In this document: positions 27,401 through 35,142 of the stretch, piece by piece
Layout of the letters: every line of letters starts with the position of its first letter
Numbering within the stretch: position 1 is the stretch's first letter
NCBI GenBank assembly: GCA_031323845.1
Contig: JAVIYP010000013.1
Location: 1-51,859 of the forward strand
Origin: PUPG01 sp031323845
Lineage (GTDB): Bacteria; Bacteroidota; Bacteroidia; Bacteroidales; UBA7960
Length of the DNA: 51,859 nt
Direction of reading: 5' to 3'
Program-made: the position numbers and the translations under genes
The notes under the pieces: model-generated
The model's database searches: none
What the model saw: the letters and a program-made list of their open reading frames with translations, nothing else
Told to the model about the DNA's origin: nothing

Positions 27401-28978
27401 CGGTTGCGGCTGGACGGACCGTTTCACAGTCCTGAACTTTCGGGTAAGGCTTTCGTGAACGAAACGGAACTGTACATTCCATACCTGAACACACGTTACA
27501 GCTTCAGTCATGAGGTGGAGTTTGCAAAAAACTATTTTTACTTTGATAACATAATGCTGACCGACACCCTGGGTAACAGGGGGCGGATGTATGGTTACCT
27601 GTATCACGACCGCTTTAAGTATTTTTCTTTTGACTTGAGGTTAAATCCTGAACGGATGATCATTTTCAATAAGGATCAGCGGCATCGGGATTATTACTTC
27701 GGAACGGCTTTTATTTCCGGCCTCATCCATATATACGGACCTGCTGATAACGTTTTTATGGATGTAAACGCCCGTACCAACAGGGGCACCAGTGTGATGG
27801 TGCCTTTAAACTACTCTGGTGAGATCAGGGAGAGCCATTTCATCTCATTTGTTTCAAGGGATCCGCTCAACAACAACAACCAGCCCTTCAGTCAGCCTGC
27901 AATTCCCGGGGGCATTACCATGAATTTCGACCTTGAAGTTACTCCAGATGCAGACGTTCAGTTGTTTTTTGATACACGCTTCGGGGATATTATCCGCGGC
28001 AGGGGTTCCGGTAACCTCAAGCTGGAGATATCGCCCCAGGGTGCTTTCAATATTTACGGGGATTATGTTATTGAAGACGGTGAATACATTTTTTCACTGC
28101 AGAACATCATCAATAAGCGATTCCGGATCGAGCAGGGGAGCACGATCCGGTGGACGGGCGACCTGAACGATGCTGACGTGGATTTGCGTGCTGCTTACCG
28201 CTTGCGAACGGCTCTTTATGATCTGCTCGTGGGAGAGGGTATTGATCCTGAAACGGCGGAATTATACCGGCGGCGCGTTCCCGTTGAGACCATGCTGATC
28301 CTTGAAGATAAACTGTTCAATCCTGCCATTAGTTTTGAAATTCAGGTGCCTGGCGGCGATGAGAGTGTCCGGGATTTGATTGAGCGCATCATCACCACGG
28401 AGCAGGAGATGAACCGCCAGGTTTTTTCGCTGCTGGTGCTGAACCGCTTTATGCCCGCCACCACCGATCAGTACAACACGGCGCTTGGTTACGGCGTTGG
28501 AAGTACCTCTTCGGAGCTGCTGTCAAACCAGTTGAGCAACTGGCTCTCTCAAATCAGCAATGATTTTGATATCGGCATCAATTACAGGCCTGGCGATGAA
28601 CTCAGCAGCCAGGAAGTGGAACTGGCGTTGTCTACACAGCTTTTTGACGACAGGGTGCTTATTGACGGGAATTTTGGAGTTGCCGGCAACCAAACGGCGA
28701 CCGGACACAGTACGCAGGCGACGAGCCAGATCATAGGTGATGTCAATGTGGAAGTAAAGATCACGCCTGAAGGAAAATTTCGGGTAAAAGCCTTTAACAG
28801 GTCAAATACCTTTGACATCATTAACACCAACTCGCCCTACACACAGGGGATTGGCTTGTTTTACCGCAGAGAGTTTGATGATCTGTCCGAACTGTTTCGC
28901 CGGCAGCGCCAAAGCAGCGAAGGACTGCTTATGGAACCCGAACCTCCAACCTCGGAGGATGAAGTCAATCTCTATTAG
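24467..28978 (+). CDS. tamB: Translocation/assembly module TamB-like protein
   Basis: About 1500 residues: one N-terminal membrane anchor, then a long beta-rich body, then the conserved TamB/DUF490 C-terminal domain with IYGDYVIEDGEYIFSLQN near 1200-1220. TamB is an AsmA-like bridge between the inner and outer membranes, involved in outer-membrane protein insertion and lipid transport. The start is unclear. The first standard start is GTG at 24494, which leaves an anchor with no positive charges. In-frame codons just upstream encode KNKRN, as expected for the anchor. An SD-like GGAGGA at 24454-24459 lies 7 nt before ATC at 24467, given here as the start. Either ATC initiates or an ATG was lost or misread. 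Confidence 0.88.
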   Translation: MKNKRNIFLVLLLMVLLVPVMLYGLLHTRVLQTWVLNRITSYVSNELQTEITVGNLEFKPFRSLLLSEVNIKDQSDGDLLFVDEIAVDIGRLSLRHNVLYVKEIRLDQALIRLTRDDPYENFNFRFIFDYIEQNQDSNRRAGKWHLSFASVSLSDTDLTFRDVLAPNRDTGLNPSDIQLSNVYLAVSDIVLANEQLAFELDYFRAKESRGFVVNHLSTSAKFSLHEGTLSNFLLRTRDSELMLNSAFEYRSDTTKGFSLDDLYFKLELKPSTVASCEVGYFLPFLYGAEDVLSISGVIQGSANNLVASNLDLSAGKHTRVSGDLALYDINDVEKARLNARITELRSSIEDISSFRLPASHISNTLDLPGYVHNLGHIHFTGDLDGSLDDFTARGSLETDIGVMNGDVVFQKTGRDTLYQYKGTLQALDFDAGQFFDTGEYLGKVSMFANLSGQGFFMENLDISIEGSIASLEFMNNNYSNLALRGGFANKTFNGSFLVDDADLFLDFKGTVDFSDEIPVFDFHALVDQAYLSKMNIYQRDPAFESVLSANMFINAQALSLDDLEGTITIRDIIYEEYPLDKRLPEAEILRYFTDSLFISNTLWADNNKHLRIRSAFLDTDLYGQINFAQIGQSAAGFINHFMPALFNNKPLDESTVNGLQDIDYSIRFKDTEELTSIFFPAVSVAHNHAEIEARAAHLNFAGREFIDWHIVGERDQDQFEITTFASKLAISDSLFLDRFEARTVFFSDTVLLKMQWNDQSEDMHNQGRLNGVARFYSPGSLEFVFLPSEAYFRGDLWRFNVDNKIIIDKERLEIKQLVAYHEDQFIRADGVFSADDADQMLFSFANFDVALSAHLMRTQNFEFGGIMDGYITLKAMYQPLSIGTELFVTDFSFNHDRLGDLEVNSLWDAEKQAFAVETVITDVDDSGFFHPLIATGYIHPAGGDQNFDLDIKLDNKKMSVWGRYMKNFAQNFDGRASGRLRLDGPFHSPELSGKAFVNETELYIPYLNTRYSFSHEVEFAKNYFYFDNIMLTDTLGNRGRMYGYLYHDRFKYFSFDLRLNPERMIIFNKDQRHRDYYFGTAFISGLIHIYGPADNVFMDVNARTNRGTSVMVPLNYSGEIRESHFISFVSRDPLNNNNQPFSQPAIPGGITMNFDLEVTPDADVQLFFDTRFGDIIRGRGSGNLKLEISPQGAFNIYGDYVIEDGEYIFSLQNIINKRFRIEQGSTIRWTGDLNDADVDLRAAYRLRTALYDLLVGEGIDPETAELYRRRVPVETMLILEDKLFNPAISFEIQVPGGDESVRDLIERIITTEQEMNRQVFSLLVLNRFMPATTDQYNTALGYGVGSTSSELLSNQLSNWLSQISNDFDIGINYRPGDELSSQEVELALSTQLFDDRVLIDGNFGVAGNQTATGHSTQATSQIIGDVNVEVKITPEGKFRVKAFNRSNTFDIINTNSPYTQGIGLFYRREFDDLSELFRRQRQSSEGLLMEPEPPTSEDEVNLY

Positions 28979-30177
28979 AGCATATGCCCCATTTTGTTCT
29001 TTTTGGTATCCATGTATACCTTGCAGTGCGGTGAACTGTTGACTATGATGGGTATGTTTTCGGTGATTTCGATTCCGTAACCTGTAAGTCCGGTTTTTTT
29101 GCCCGGGTTGTTGGTGATTAACTTAATCTTATTGGCACCGAGGTCTCTCAATATTTGTGCCCCTATACCGTAATCCCTTTCATCAGCTTTAAAGCCGAGT
29201 TCGATATTGGCTTCCACCGTATCCAGTCCCATTTCCTGGAGGTGATAAGCTTTCAGTTTGTTGAGCAGGCCTATGCCGCGGCCTTCCTGGTTCATGTAAA
29301 GGATCACTCCTGTTCCGGCTTCTTCTACCATCTGCATAGCTTTATGAAGCTGGCCGCCGCAATCGCACTTGCATGATCCGAAGATGTCCCCGGTAATGCA
29401 TGACGAATGCACCCTCACCAGCACCTCTTCGTTGGCTTTCCAGCTTCCTTTTACCAATGCCAGGTGCAACATGTTGTTGGTGGTCTGCCGGTATGCGGTA
29501 AGTTTGAAATGCCCCCATTCCGTAGGCAGGTCCACGGTTATTTCCTGCGAAATAAGACTTTCGTTACGGATGCGATAGGCAATGAGGTCTTCAATGGAGA
29601 TGATTTTCAGGTTAAAGCGTTTGGCGATATCAAAAAGATCGGGCAAACGGGCCATGGAGCCGTCTTCGTTCATGATTTCAACAAGTGCGCCGGCGGGTTG
29701 GAGCCCTGCAAGGCGTGCCAGGTCAATGGAGGCTTCCGTATGGCCGGCACGTTGAAGCACGCCTCCCTCGCGGGCACGCAACGGAAAGATATGTCCGGGC
29801 CGCGCAAGCTCTTCTGGATTCGTTTCCGGGTCAGCCAGTGCTTTAACGGTCTTTGCGCGGTCGGAAGCAGAAATGCCCGTAGTGCAGCCTTTCCCTTTCA
29901 AATCAACGGAAACAGTGAAAGGAGTTTCATGCGCCGAAGTGTTTTTTGGAACCATCAGGTCCAGGTCAAGCTGCTCACAGCGGCGCCGGGTTATGGGAGC
30001 ACAGATAAGACCGCGCCCGTGAGTGGCCATAAAGTTTATGATGCCTGGGGTGATGGTTTCGGCCGCGGCAATAAAATCCCCTTCATTCTCCCTGTCTTCG
30101 TCGTCAACGACGATGACGACGTTGCCCGCCCTGACTTCCGCAATGGCCTCTTCTATGGTATTGAATTGTTCTTGCAT
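28975..30177 (-). CDS. ribBA: Bifunctional DHBP synthase / GTP cyclohydrolase II RibBA
   Basis: 400 residues. Residues 1-200 are 3,4-dihydroxy-2-butanone-4-phosphate synthase with DDEDRENEGD and RAGHTEAS. Residues 205-400 are GTP cyclohydrolase II with zinc cysteines in SSCITGDIFGSCKCDCGG and the catalytic NQEGRGIGL. Together they make both precursors of riboflavin. It lies 15 nt after the upstream glycosyltransferase on the same strand and overlaps the tamB stop by four bases at its own 3' end. Position after the LptF/LptG permease and glycosyltransferases suggests it is last in that operon. Confidence 0.97.
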   Translation of the reverse strand: MQEQFNTIEEAIAEVRAGNVVIVVDDEDRENEGDFIAAAETITPGIINFMATHGRGLICAPITRRRCEQLDLDLMVPKNTSAHETPFTVSVDLKGKGCTTGISASDRAKTVKALADPETNPEELARPGHIFPLRAREGGVLQRAGHTEASIDLARLAGLQPAGALVEIMNEDGSMARLPDLFDIAKRFNLKIISIEDLIAYRIRNESLISQEITVDLPTEWGHFKLTAYRQTTNNMLHLALVKGSWKANEEVLVRVHSSCITGDIFGSCKCDCGGQLHKAMQMVEEAGTGVILYMNQEGRGIGLLNKLKAYHLQEMGLDTVEANIELGFKADERDYGIGAQILRDLGANKIKLITNNPGKKTGLTGYGIEITENIPIIVNSSPHCKVYMDTKKNKMGHML

Positions 30178-30192
30178 TCCTGGATGAAACAG

Positions 30193-31359
30193 TTAAGCTG
30201 TAATCACTTTTTCGAGCATGGCAGAAGTGCTTGCCCAGTTAAAGTTCTCTAATACAAAACGATAGCCTTTTTCTCCTAAGTTCTTGGAAAGGCTGGAATC
30301 CGACAGCAAAGATAATATATGTCGGGCATACTCGGAAGCATTTCTTCCAATTAGTAGTTGTTCTCCGTCGAGTGCCCGTAACGCCTTGTTTGCCAGGGGT
30401 GAAGTAACTGACGGCAATTGCATGGCCATGGCTTCAAGCACTTTGTTTTGCAAACCGGTGCCAATTTGCATGGGCGCCACAAAGATGCGCGATTGCGCAT
30501 AGTACTCCCTGATATCGTCCACCCAGCCTGTAACGGTTACCTTTTCTGAGGCCAGCGCTTTTACCTTTCCGGAGGGTGTCGCCCCGGCAAGCACAACACG
30601 GGTGTCGCTGCGCTCCTCCCAAACCAGGGGCATGATCTTTTTTACCAGGTATTCGGCACCATTAACGTTAGGCGGATAGGCCATGTTGCCTGAAAAGATG
30701 ATGTCGAAACGCTTTTCCCTGTCAAGGGGCGTGAAGTAATCGGAATCAACGCCGTTGGGAATCACGTGGATCTCTTCCCTGAGAGGGTGCGGTATGTTAT
30801 CACGATCAGGTCTGGAAATGATGGTTTTCTTATCGAAAAGATCAAATGCATACGCTTCGTAACGGCTTACTCTCTTATGCTCCGACCGAAGCAGCGGTTT
30901 TAAATACCAGGGAGCTACATCCAGCCTCCGCTTGAGTCCGGTTGAAAAAACATCCTGGTAGTCAATCGTTTTGTCCACGCTGCTATGACGTGCATATGCT
31001 GCAGTCCTGATCAGCTGGCAAAAAAGGTGGTCCGGCTGATGAAGCTCGATGAGTTGTTCGATCTTCCGATGAATGCCTTTGTGATAAAAGTATGCCACCT
31101 GATAGGGTTTGTCGGAAAAAAATGCCCTGAGCAGCCGTAGAACGATGCCTGCTTTTCTCAGCCTGAAAAAATAAACGGATGAGCCGAACTCCCTGATGAT
31201 GTTGTAAGCCTCCTTGTGGACCGGGATATCGGATACAGCGCAAATAATCAACTCGTTATTCTTTGACAGTTCTCTGAGCTGATGAAACGCCCTGAGCTTA
31301 TCACCTTTTTCCAACGGGTAGGGTATCCTCGACAGTATGACAAAAATCTTTTTTTTCAA
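30193..31359 (-). CDS. GT4-type glycosyltransferase
   Basis: 388 residues in the GT-B fold. The N-terminus SRIPYPLEKGDKLRAFHQL and the central FSGNMAYPPNV resemble the sugar transferases associated with exopolysaccharide (EpsH/PEP-CTERM type) clusters. The C-terminal half has the nucleotide-sugar site VTGWVDD and the acidic EAMAMQLPSVTS loop with APMQIGTGLQNKVLEAM. It probably transfers a sugar to a lipid-linked or cell-surface glycan. Substrate and product cannot be read from the sequence. A -7 box (TACCTTTG) is present just upstream. Confidence 0.88.
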   Translation of the reverse strand: MKKKIFVILSRIPYPLEKGDKLRAFHQLRELSKNNELIICAVSDIPVHKEAYNIIREFGSSVYFFRLRKAGIVLRLLRAFFSDKPYQVAYFYHKGIHRKIEQLIELHQPDHLFCQLIRTAAYARHSSVDKTIDYQDVFSTGLKRRLDVAPWYLKPLLRSEHKRVSRYEAYAFDLFDKKTIISRPDRDNIPHPLREEIHVIPNGVDSDYFTPLDREKRFDIIFSGNMAYPPNVNGAEYLVKKIMPLVWEERSDTRVVLAGATPSGKVKALASEKVTVTGWVDDIREYYAQSRIFVAPMQIGTGLQNKVLEAMAMQLPSVTSPLANKALRALDGEQLLIGRNASEYARHILSLLSDSSLSKNLGEKGYRFVLENFNWASTSAMLEKVITA

Positions 31360-31388
31360 AGCTTTCGCTGATTAAAACGACAGTGCGG

Positions 31389-31396
31389 CAAAGGTA
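31389..31396 (-). promoter_or_regulatory. Candidate -7 box upstream of the GT4 gene at 30193-31359
   Basis: TACCTTTG on the minus strand lies in the 50-nt gap between the two glycosyltransferase genes, 29 nt before the start codon. It may provide internal transcription for the second glycosyltransferase and ribBA. Confidence 0.45.
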
Positions 31397-31409
31397 TTAA
31401 TTTTAATCT

Positions 31410-32612
31410 TCAGGCTTTGTAAAATGTCTTATAAAAGCCGGTGAGCTTGTCAATAACCGGTTGTATATGATGATTAGTCCTGGCAAACTGTTTTGCGTTG
31501 TTTGCAAGCTTGTTCATAAAAGCGGGATTGTCAAAGCAATAGATTATAGCATCGGCCATTTCGTCCGGTGTGTCGGCCAGTAAAATGTTTTCGCCATGTA
31601 AGCAGGAGATGCCTTCAGCGCCTATGCTCGTTGAAACGATAGCTTTACCTGCCGCCATGCCCTCGATTATTTTTACGCGCATCCCGCCACCCGACTGCAA
31701 TGGAACGACCATAAGTCCGTTTGAAAGCATAAAAGCGGAAGCATCAGGCACTTCTCCGGCCACATGCACCTGTCCGCTATCATATTCGTAAAAACGACCC
31801 GGGATGTTCTTCCCTGCAAGCACAAAACGAAGGTCCGGCTTTTTGGCACTAACCAGGGGCCATACATGGTCAAGGAACCACAGCAATCCTTCCTGGTTAG
31901 GGCGCCAATCCATGCTGCCTATATGGAACACCGTAGGATTTTGCTTTTCTGTCGTTTTTTTGTCGAAGCTTTCAGGGTCTACCGCCACCGGTATGGTTAC
32001 CGCGGCCTGGGAAAAACCGTTCTTCAAAAAGAATTGCATGTCAACCGGCGAAATGGCAATCAGTCCGTCAACCTGGTGTACGGTTTTCAGCTCAAACCGC
32101 TTTAACCTTTTTGCCAGCAGTCGCAGGTAAATTTTTTTCAATGGATTTTTGCAGGCCAGCGACAATCGTTCCCAGATAAAGTGTTCGATGTTGTGTGATC
32201 TGAATAACAAAGGGGCTCCCGTGTGTTGCCTGATCACGGGAATGTAGGGAGTAAGGAAGAGCCCCTCCAGCTGTATGATGTCAAAATCCTCGTTCTGCAG
32301 TATCTGAGCCAGTCTTTTTGACACGTTTTTTGAGTAAAACCGTGCAATATTGTATGATTTTTTGGTGAAAAGATTCAGAAAGGCATCCACGACCTTTATG
32401 CGCGTGTCAATGGAAAGGGCTTCAAACTTCGTTGCCTTGATGTATGATTCAGGAATGCTTTTGATCCGTTCTTCGCTGCCCGGGGGAGCCAAAGCAACGA
32501 CTTTAACGGAATAGCCATTGTTTAACAGTCCCTGCGTGATCTGGTTCATGGCAATCGAGCCTCCGTCGCTCGGAGGGTAGGGCAATTTGTGGCATAACTG
32601 AAGGATGCGCAT
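31410..32612 (-). CDS. GT4-type glycosyltransferase
   Basis: 400 residues of the GT-B fold. The N-terminus CHKLPYPPSDGGS and an acceptor-side FRSHNIEH loop are typical of group 1 glycosyltransferases. The C-terminal donor domain shows HIGSMDWRPNQEG, VAGEVPDA, VPLQSGGGMRVKIIEGMAAG and the following STSIGAEG. It starts 5 nt after the permease gene, so these two are very likely co-transcribed. It is related to, but clearly different from, the next glycosyltransferase. A role in surface polysaccharide or lipopolysaccharide assembly is inferred from the LptF/LptG neighbour. Confidence 0.9.
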   Translation of the reverse strand: MRILQLCHKLPYPPSDGGSIAMNQITQGLLNNGYSVKVVALAPPGSEERIKSIPESYIKATKFEALSIDTRIKVVDAFLNLFTKKSYNIARFYSKNVSKRLAQILQNEDFDIIQLEGLFLTPYIPVIRQHTGAPLLFRSHNIEHFIWERLSLACKNPLKKIYLRLLAKRLKRFELKTVHQVDGLIAISPVDMQFFLKNGFSQAAVTIPVAVDPESFDKKTTEKQNPTVFHIGSMDWRPNQEGLLWFLDHVWPLVSAKKPDLRFVLAGKNIPGRFYEYDSGQVHVAGEVPDASAFMLSNGLMVVPLQSGGGMRVKIIEGMAAGKAIVSTSIGAEGISCLHGENILLADTPDEMADAIIYCFDNPAFMNKLANNAKQFARTNHHIQPVIDKLTGFYKTFYKA

Positions 32613-32617
32613 GGCTT

Positions 32618-34069
32618 TTATGAGGCTTGGTTGTTTTTCCCTTTTATAAGAAACGAGAACATCTTTTCCAGCTTCATGAGGTAGCTGTCGGTATTAAGCA
32701 ATGATGAATCGGTCGTGGCTTTTATGGTAAGCAATATGCCAACAGGCAGCAGGGCAGCGGGTGCCAGCCACATACCCAGATGTGCCTGAAGCACACCTTC
32801 CCTGACGAACTTTTCTCCCATCATCGACATCACATGAAAGACCACAAACAGCAACACCGAAATAACCAGGGGCAGGCCAAACCCTCCTTTGCGAATAATG
32901 GCCCCCAGGGGCGCCCCGATCAGGAAAAGCACCACGCAGGCAAAGGATAGCGTAAATTTCCTGTGAAATTCGATCTGGTACCTTGCCAGGGTCCGTTGCC
33001 GCTGCCTGAAATCTTCGTGTGAAAAATTGGTATGATCGCGGTTCGTGCGTATAAGGTCCATGGCGTTGTTGATGACCATCTGCATGTTCACCGGACTTTC
33101 CTTTATGTAATGGATGTCGGCATACCTGAACAGTGCCGGGTCAATAGAGTCCTTTATGTTTTTATCACTGCCAGGGAAATTTGGCATGCGCCGTTTATAG
33201 GTTTGTATGAAGGTGTTTTTTCTGTTGTTCAAGACGGTTGACAAAGAATCTTCAAAGTGAATCAACTGACTGATGTTGAGCATTCTGAAATTTCCCCTGA
33301 ACAGGTCTTCATCCGTTCGCCTCAGGTCGAACATGCTCAGGTCGAATTTACGGGTTTGTTGTTCAAATTTTGTACGCTGAAACGGACGCGAGGGATCCAG
33401 CGGACCTGCTGTGCCTGCTTCCTGGTAGTTTACGCCGTTATAGAGGGTTAACACCAGAAACCGTTTGTCGGGCGTAACAGCCATGGTGCCCCATTCGGCC
33501 AGGCTCAGGTTAATGTTGCCACGCCTGTCGCTGTGGTCATAGATTTTTATTCCGCGGAGCGTTTGCCCACCATCGTCTTTTTCATCAACACGGATAACGA
33601 AGTTGTCGATGCCATGATAATAAAAACCTTCCTGTATGTTGAAGGCCGGCCTTTGCTGCCGCACATCATATAACAGGGATAAGCCTTTGAGGTTGGCAAC
33701 CGGCAATACATTATTGGAAAAATAAAAGGCGGCCAATACCAGAAACATGGAAATCATGACCATCGGCCACATAATCTTTCGCAGCGAGATACCGGCCGAC
33801 TTAAAGGCCACCAGTTCGTAATGCTCACCCATCCGGCCCATGGTCATGATTGAGGAAAGCAGCACTGCAAGGGGCAGTGCCAGCGGGACAAATGTTGCGG
33901 TAAAATAGAACAGGAGTTCGGCTATGATATACCATTCAAGACCTTTACCAACCAGGTCATCAATATATTTCCAGAGAAACTGCATCAAAAGGATAAACAG
34001 CGAAATGAAAAAGGTCACAACAAAGGGCCCGATGTAAGAGGTAATGACCAGTTTGTGCAGTTTTTTCAT
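32618..34069 (-). CDS. LptF/LptG-family (YjgP/YjgQ) permease
   Basis: 483 residues, longer than Escherichia coli LptF or LptG because of an extended periplasmic region. Three membrane segments lie near the N-terminus (about 14-35, 50-75 and 100-120) and three near the C-terminus (about 372-392, 398-420 and 428-450). Between them is a soluble beta-rich domain. LptF and LptG form the membrane part of the ABC exporter that extracts lipopolysaccharide. In Bacteroidota the two subunits are often encoded apart, and motifs do not tell which one this is. Confidence 0.92.
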   Translation of the reverse strand: MKKLHKLVITSYIGPFVVTFFISLFILLMQFLWKYIDDLVGKGLEWYIIAELLFYFTATFVPLALPLAVLLSSIMTMGRMGEHYELVAFKSAGISLRKIMWPMVMISMFLVLAAFYFSNNVLPVANLKGLSLLYDVRQQRPAFNIQEGFYYHGIDNFVIRVDEKDDGGQTLRGIKIYDHSDRRGNINLSLAEWGTMAVTPDKRFLVLTLYNGVNYQEAGTAGPLDPSRPFQRTKFEQQTRKFDLSMFDLRRTDEDLFRGNFRMLNISQLIHFEDSLSTVLNNRKNTFIQTYKRRMPNFPGSDKNIKDSIDPALFRYADIHYIKESPVNMQMVINNAMDLIRTNRDHTNFSHEDFRQRQRTLARYQIEFHRKFTLSFACVVLFLIGAPLGAIIRKGGFGLPLVISVLLFVVFHVMSMMGEKFVREGVLQAHLGMWLAPAALLPVGILLTIKATTDSSLLNTDSYLMKLEKMFSFLIKGKNNQAS

Positions 34070-34106
34070 GGCTTTGTAAGCTGTTGTTTTCAGGTGATGC
34101 CTTTAA

Positions 34107-34114
34107 CAAAGATA
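34107..34114 (-). promoter_or_regulatory. Candidate -7 box for the lptF-GT-GT-ribBA run
   Basis: TATCTTTG on the minus strand, a full match to TAnnTTTG, lies 37 nt before the permease ATG and probably drives the downstream operon. Confidence 0.55.
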
Positions 34115-34163
34115 CGTAATATCAGCCCAGGTATTGTTTGCGGGACTCAATGACCTTCCGGAA

Positions 34164-34934
34164 TTATTGTTCCTCGTTTTTGTTAAACAGGGTTGCCGAG
34201 GCCTGGGCGGTGGGCATCAGCAACAAATCGTTTACATTGACATGTGGAGGCAACCCGGCCACAAAGAAGATCACCCCGGCAACATCTTTGCCTGTGAGGG
34301 GCTGGTAACCTTTGTACACATCGGCAGCTCTTTGTTTGTCGCCATAAAAGCGAACCACGGAAAATTCCGTTTCGGTGGCACCCGGGCTCACCTGGCTCAC
34401 TTTAATGCCATAGGGCAGAAGGTCCATGCGCATGCCTTTGGTCAGCGAGGCCACGGCATGTTTGGTGGCGCAATAGACGTTGCCTTTGGGATAAGTCTCA
34501 ACACCTGCAATGGAACCGATGTTAATGATGTGTCCGCCACCCTGTTCTTTCATCAGCGGCACAACGGCGCTGCTAACGTAAAGCATGCCTTTCAGGTTGG
34601 TGTCAATCATCTGTTCCCAGTCGTCCGTATTTCCTTTGTCGAATTCGGTGAAGCCGATGGCCAGTCCGGCATTGTTAATAAGGACATCAATTTTTTTCCA
34701 ATGAAAAGGAAGTTTTTTCACAGCCTGCTCCACCGCTTTTCTGTCGCTGACGTCGAGGGTAAGGGTGTGCACGGCGATTTTGCATTCTTTCTCCAGCTTT
34801 ACCCTCAGTTGTTCAAGTCTTTCCCTGCGTCTGCCGCACAGAATAAGTTGATGGCCCGCTTCTGCAAACTTTTCGGCACAGGCCATTCCAATACCGCTTG
34901 TGGCTCCTGTTATAAAAATGGTTTTTGACTCCAT
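34164..34934 (-). CDS. SDR-family NAD(P)-dependent oxidoreductase
   Basis: 256 residues, typical of classical short-chain dehydrogenases. The cofactor motif TGATSGIG is at 10-17. The NNAGLA motif, an active-site Ser in NIGSIAG and the catalytic YCATKHA (YxxxK) follow. RRRER after the second strand suggests NADP preference. The overall sequence resembles YdfG, the 3-hydroxy acid/serine dehydrogenase and malonic semialdehyde reductase of enteric bacteria. Substrate remains uncertain. It has its own -7 box and is separated by 94 nt from the permease gene on the same strand. Confidence 0.9.
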   Translation of the reverse strand: MESKTIFITGATSGIGMACAEKFAEAGHQLILCGRRRERLEQLRVKLEKECKIAVHTLTLDVSDRKAVEQAVKKLPFHWKKIDVLINNAGLAIGFTEFDKGNTDDWEQMIDTNLKGMLYVSSAVVPLMKEQGGGHIINIGSIAGVETYPKGNVYCATKHAVASLTKGMRMDLLPYGIKVSQVSPGATETEFSVVRFYGDKQRAADVYKGYQPLTGKDVAGVIFFVAGLPPHVNVNDLLLMPTAQASATLFNKNEEQ

Positions 34935-34963
34935 GATACCCTGCTATGATGATAGTTTTTTGT

Positions 34964-34971
34964 CAAAGGTA
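34964..34971 (-). promoter_or_regulatory. Candidate -7 box for the SDR gene
   Basis: TACCTTTG on the minus strand, matching TAnnTTTG, 29 nt before the SDR start codon. Confidence 0.5.
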
Positions 34972-35095
34972 AGTAATTATAGTGCAAGCGGCGCAGATAA
35001 TGAGCACAGATTGTCCGTGGTCGCCGTCAAACAGCATGCTTGTATACTCACGCTTATTTCACAAAGAAATATTTTCAGGGATACACTTAGTTGCT

Positions 35096-35103
35096 TATTT
35101 TTG
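35096..35103 (+). promoter_or_regulatory. Candidate -7 box for purL
   Basis: TATTTTTG, matching TAnnTTTG, 39 nt before the purL ATG in the 208-nt divergent gap. Apart from the two facing promoters, this gap shows no other feature. Confidence 0.45.
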
Positions 35104-35142
35104 TGATCAGCATTCATTTACCGTTAATCCTTTCCTATTATT

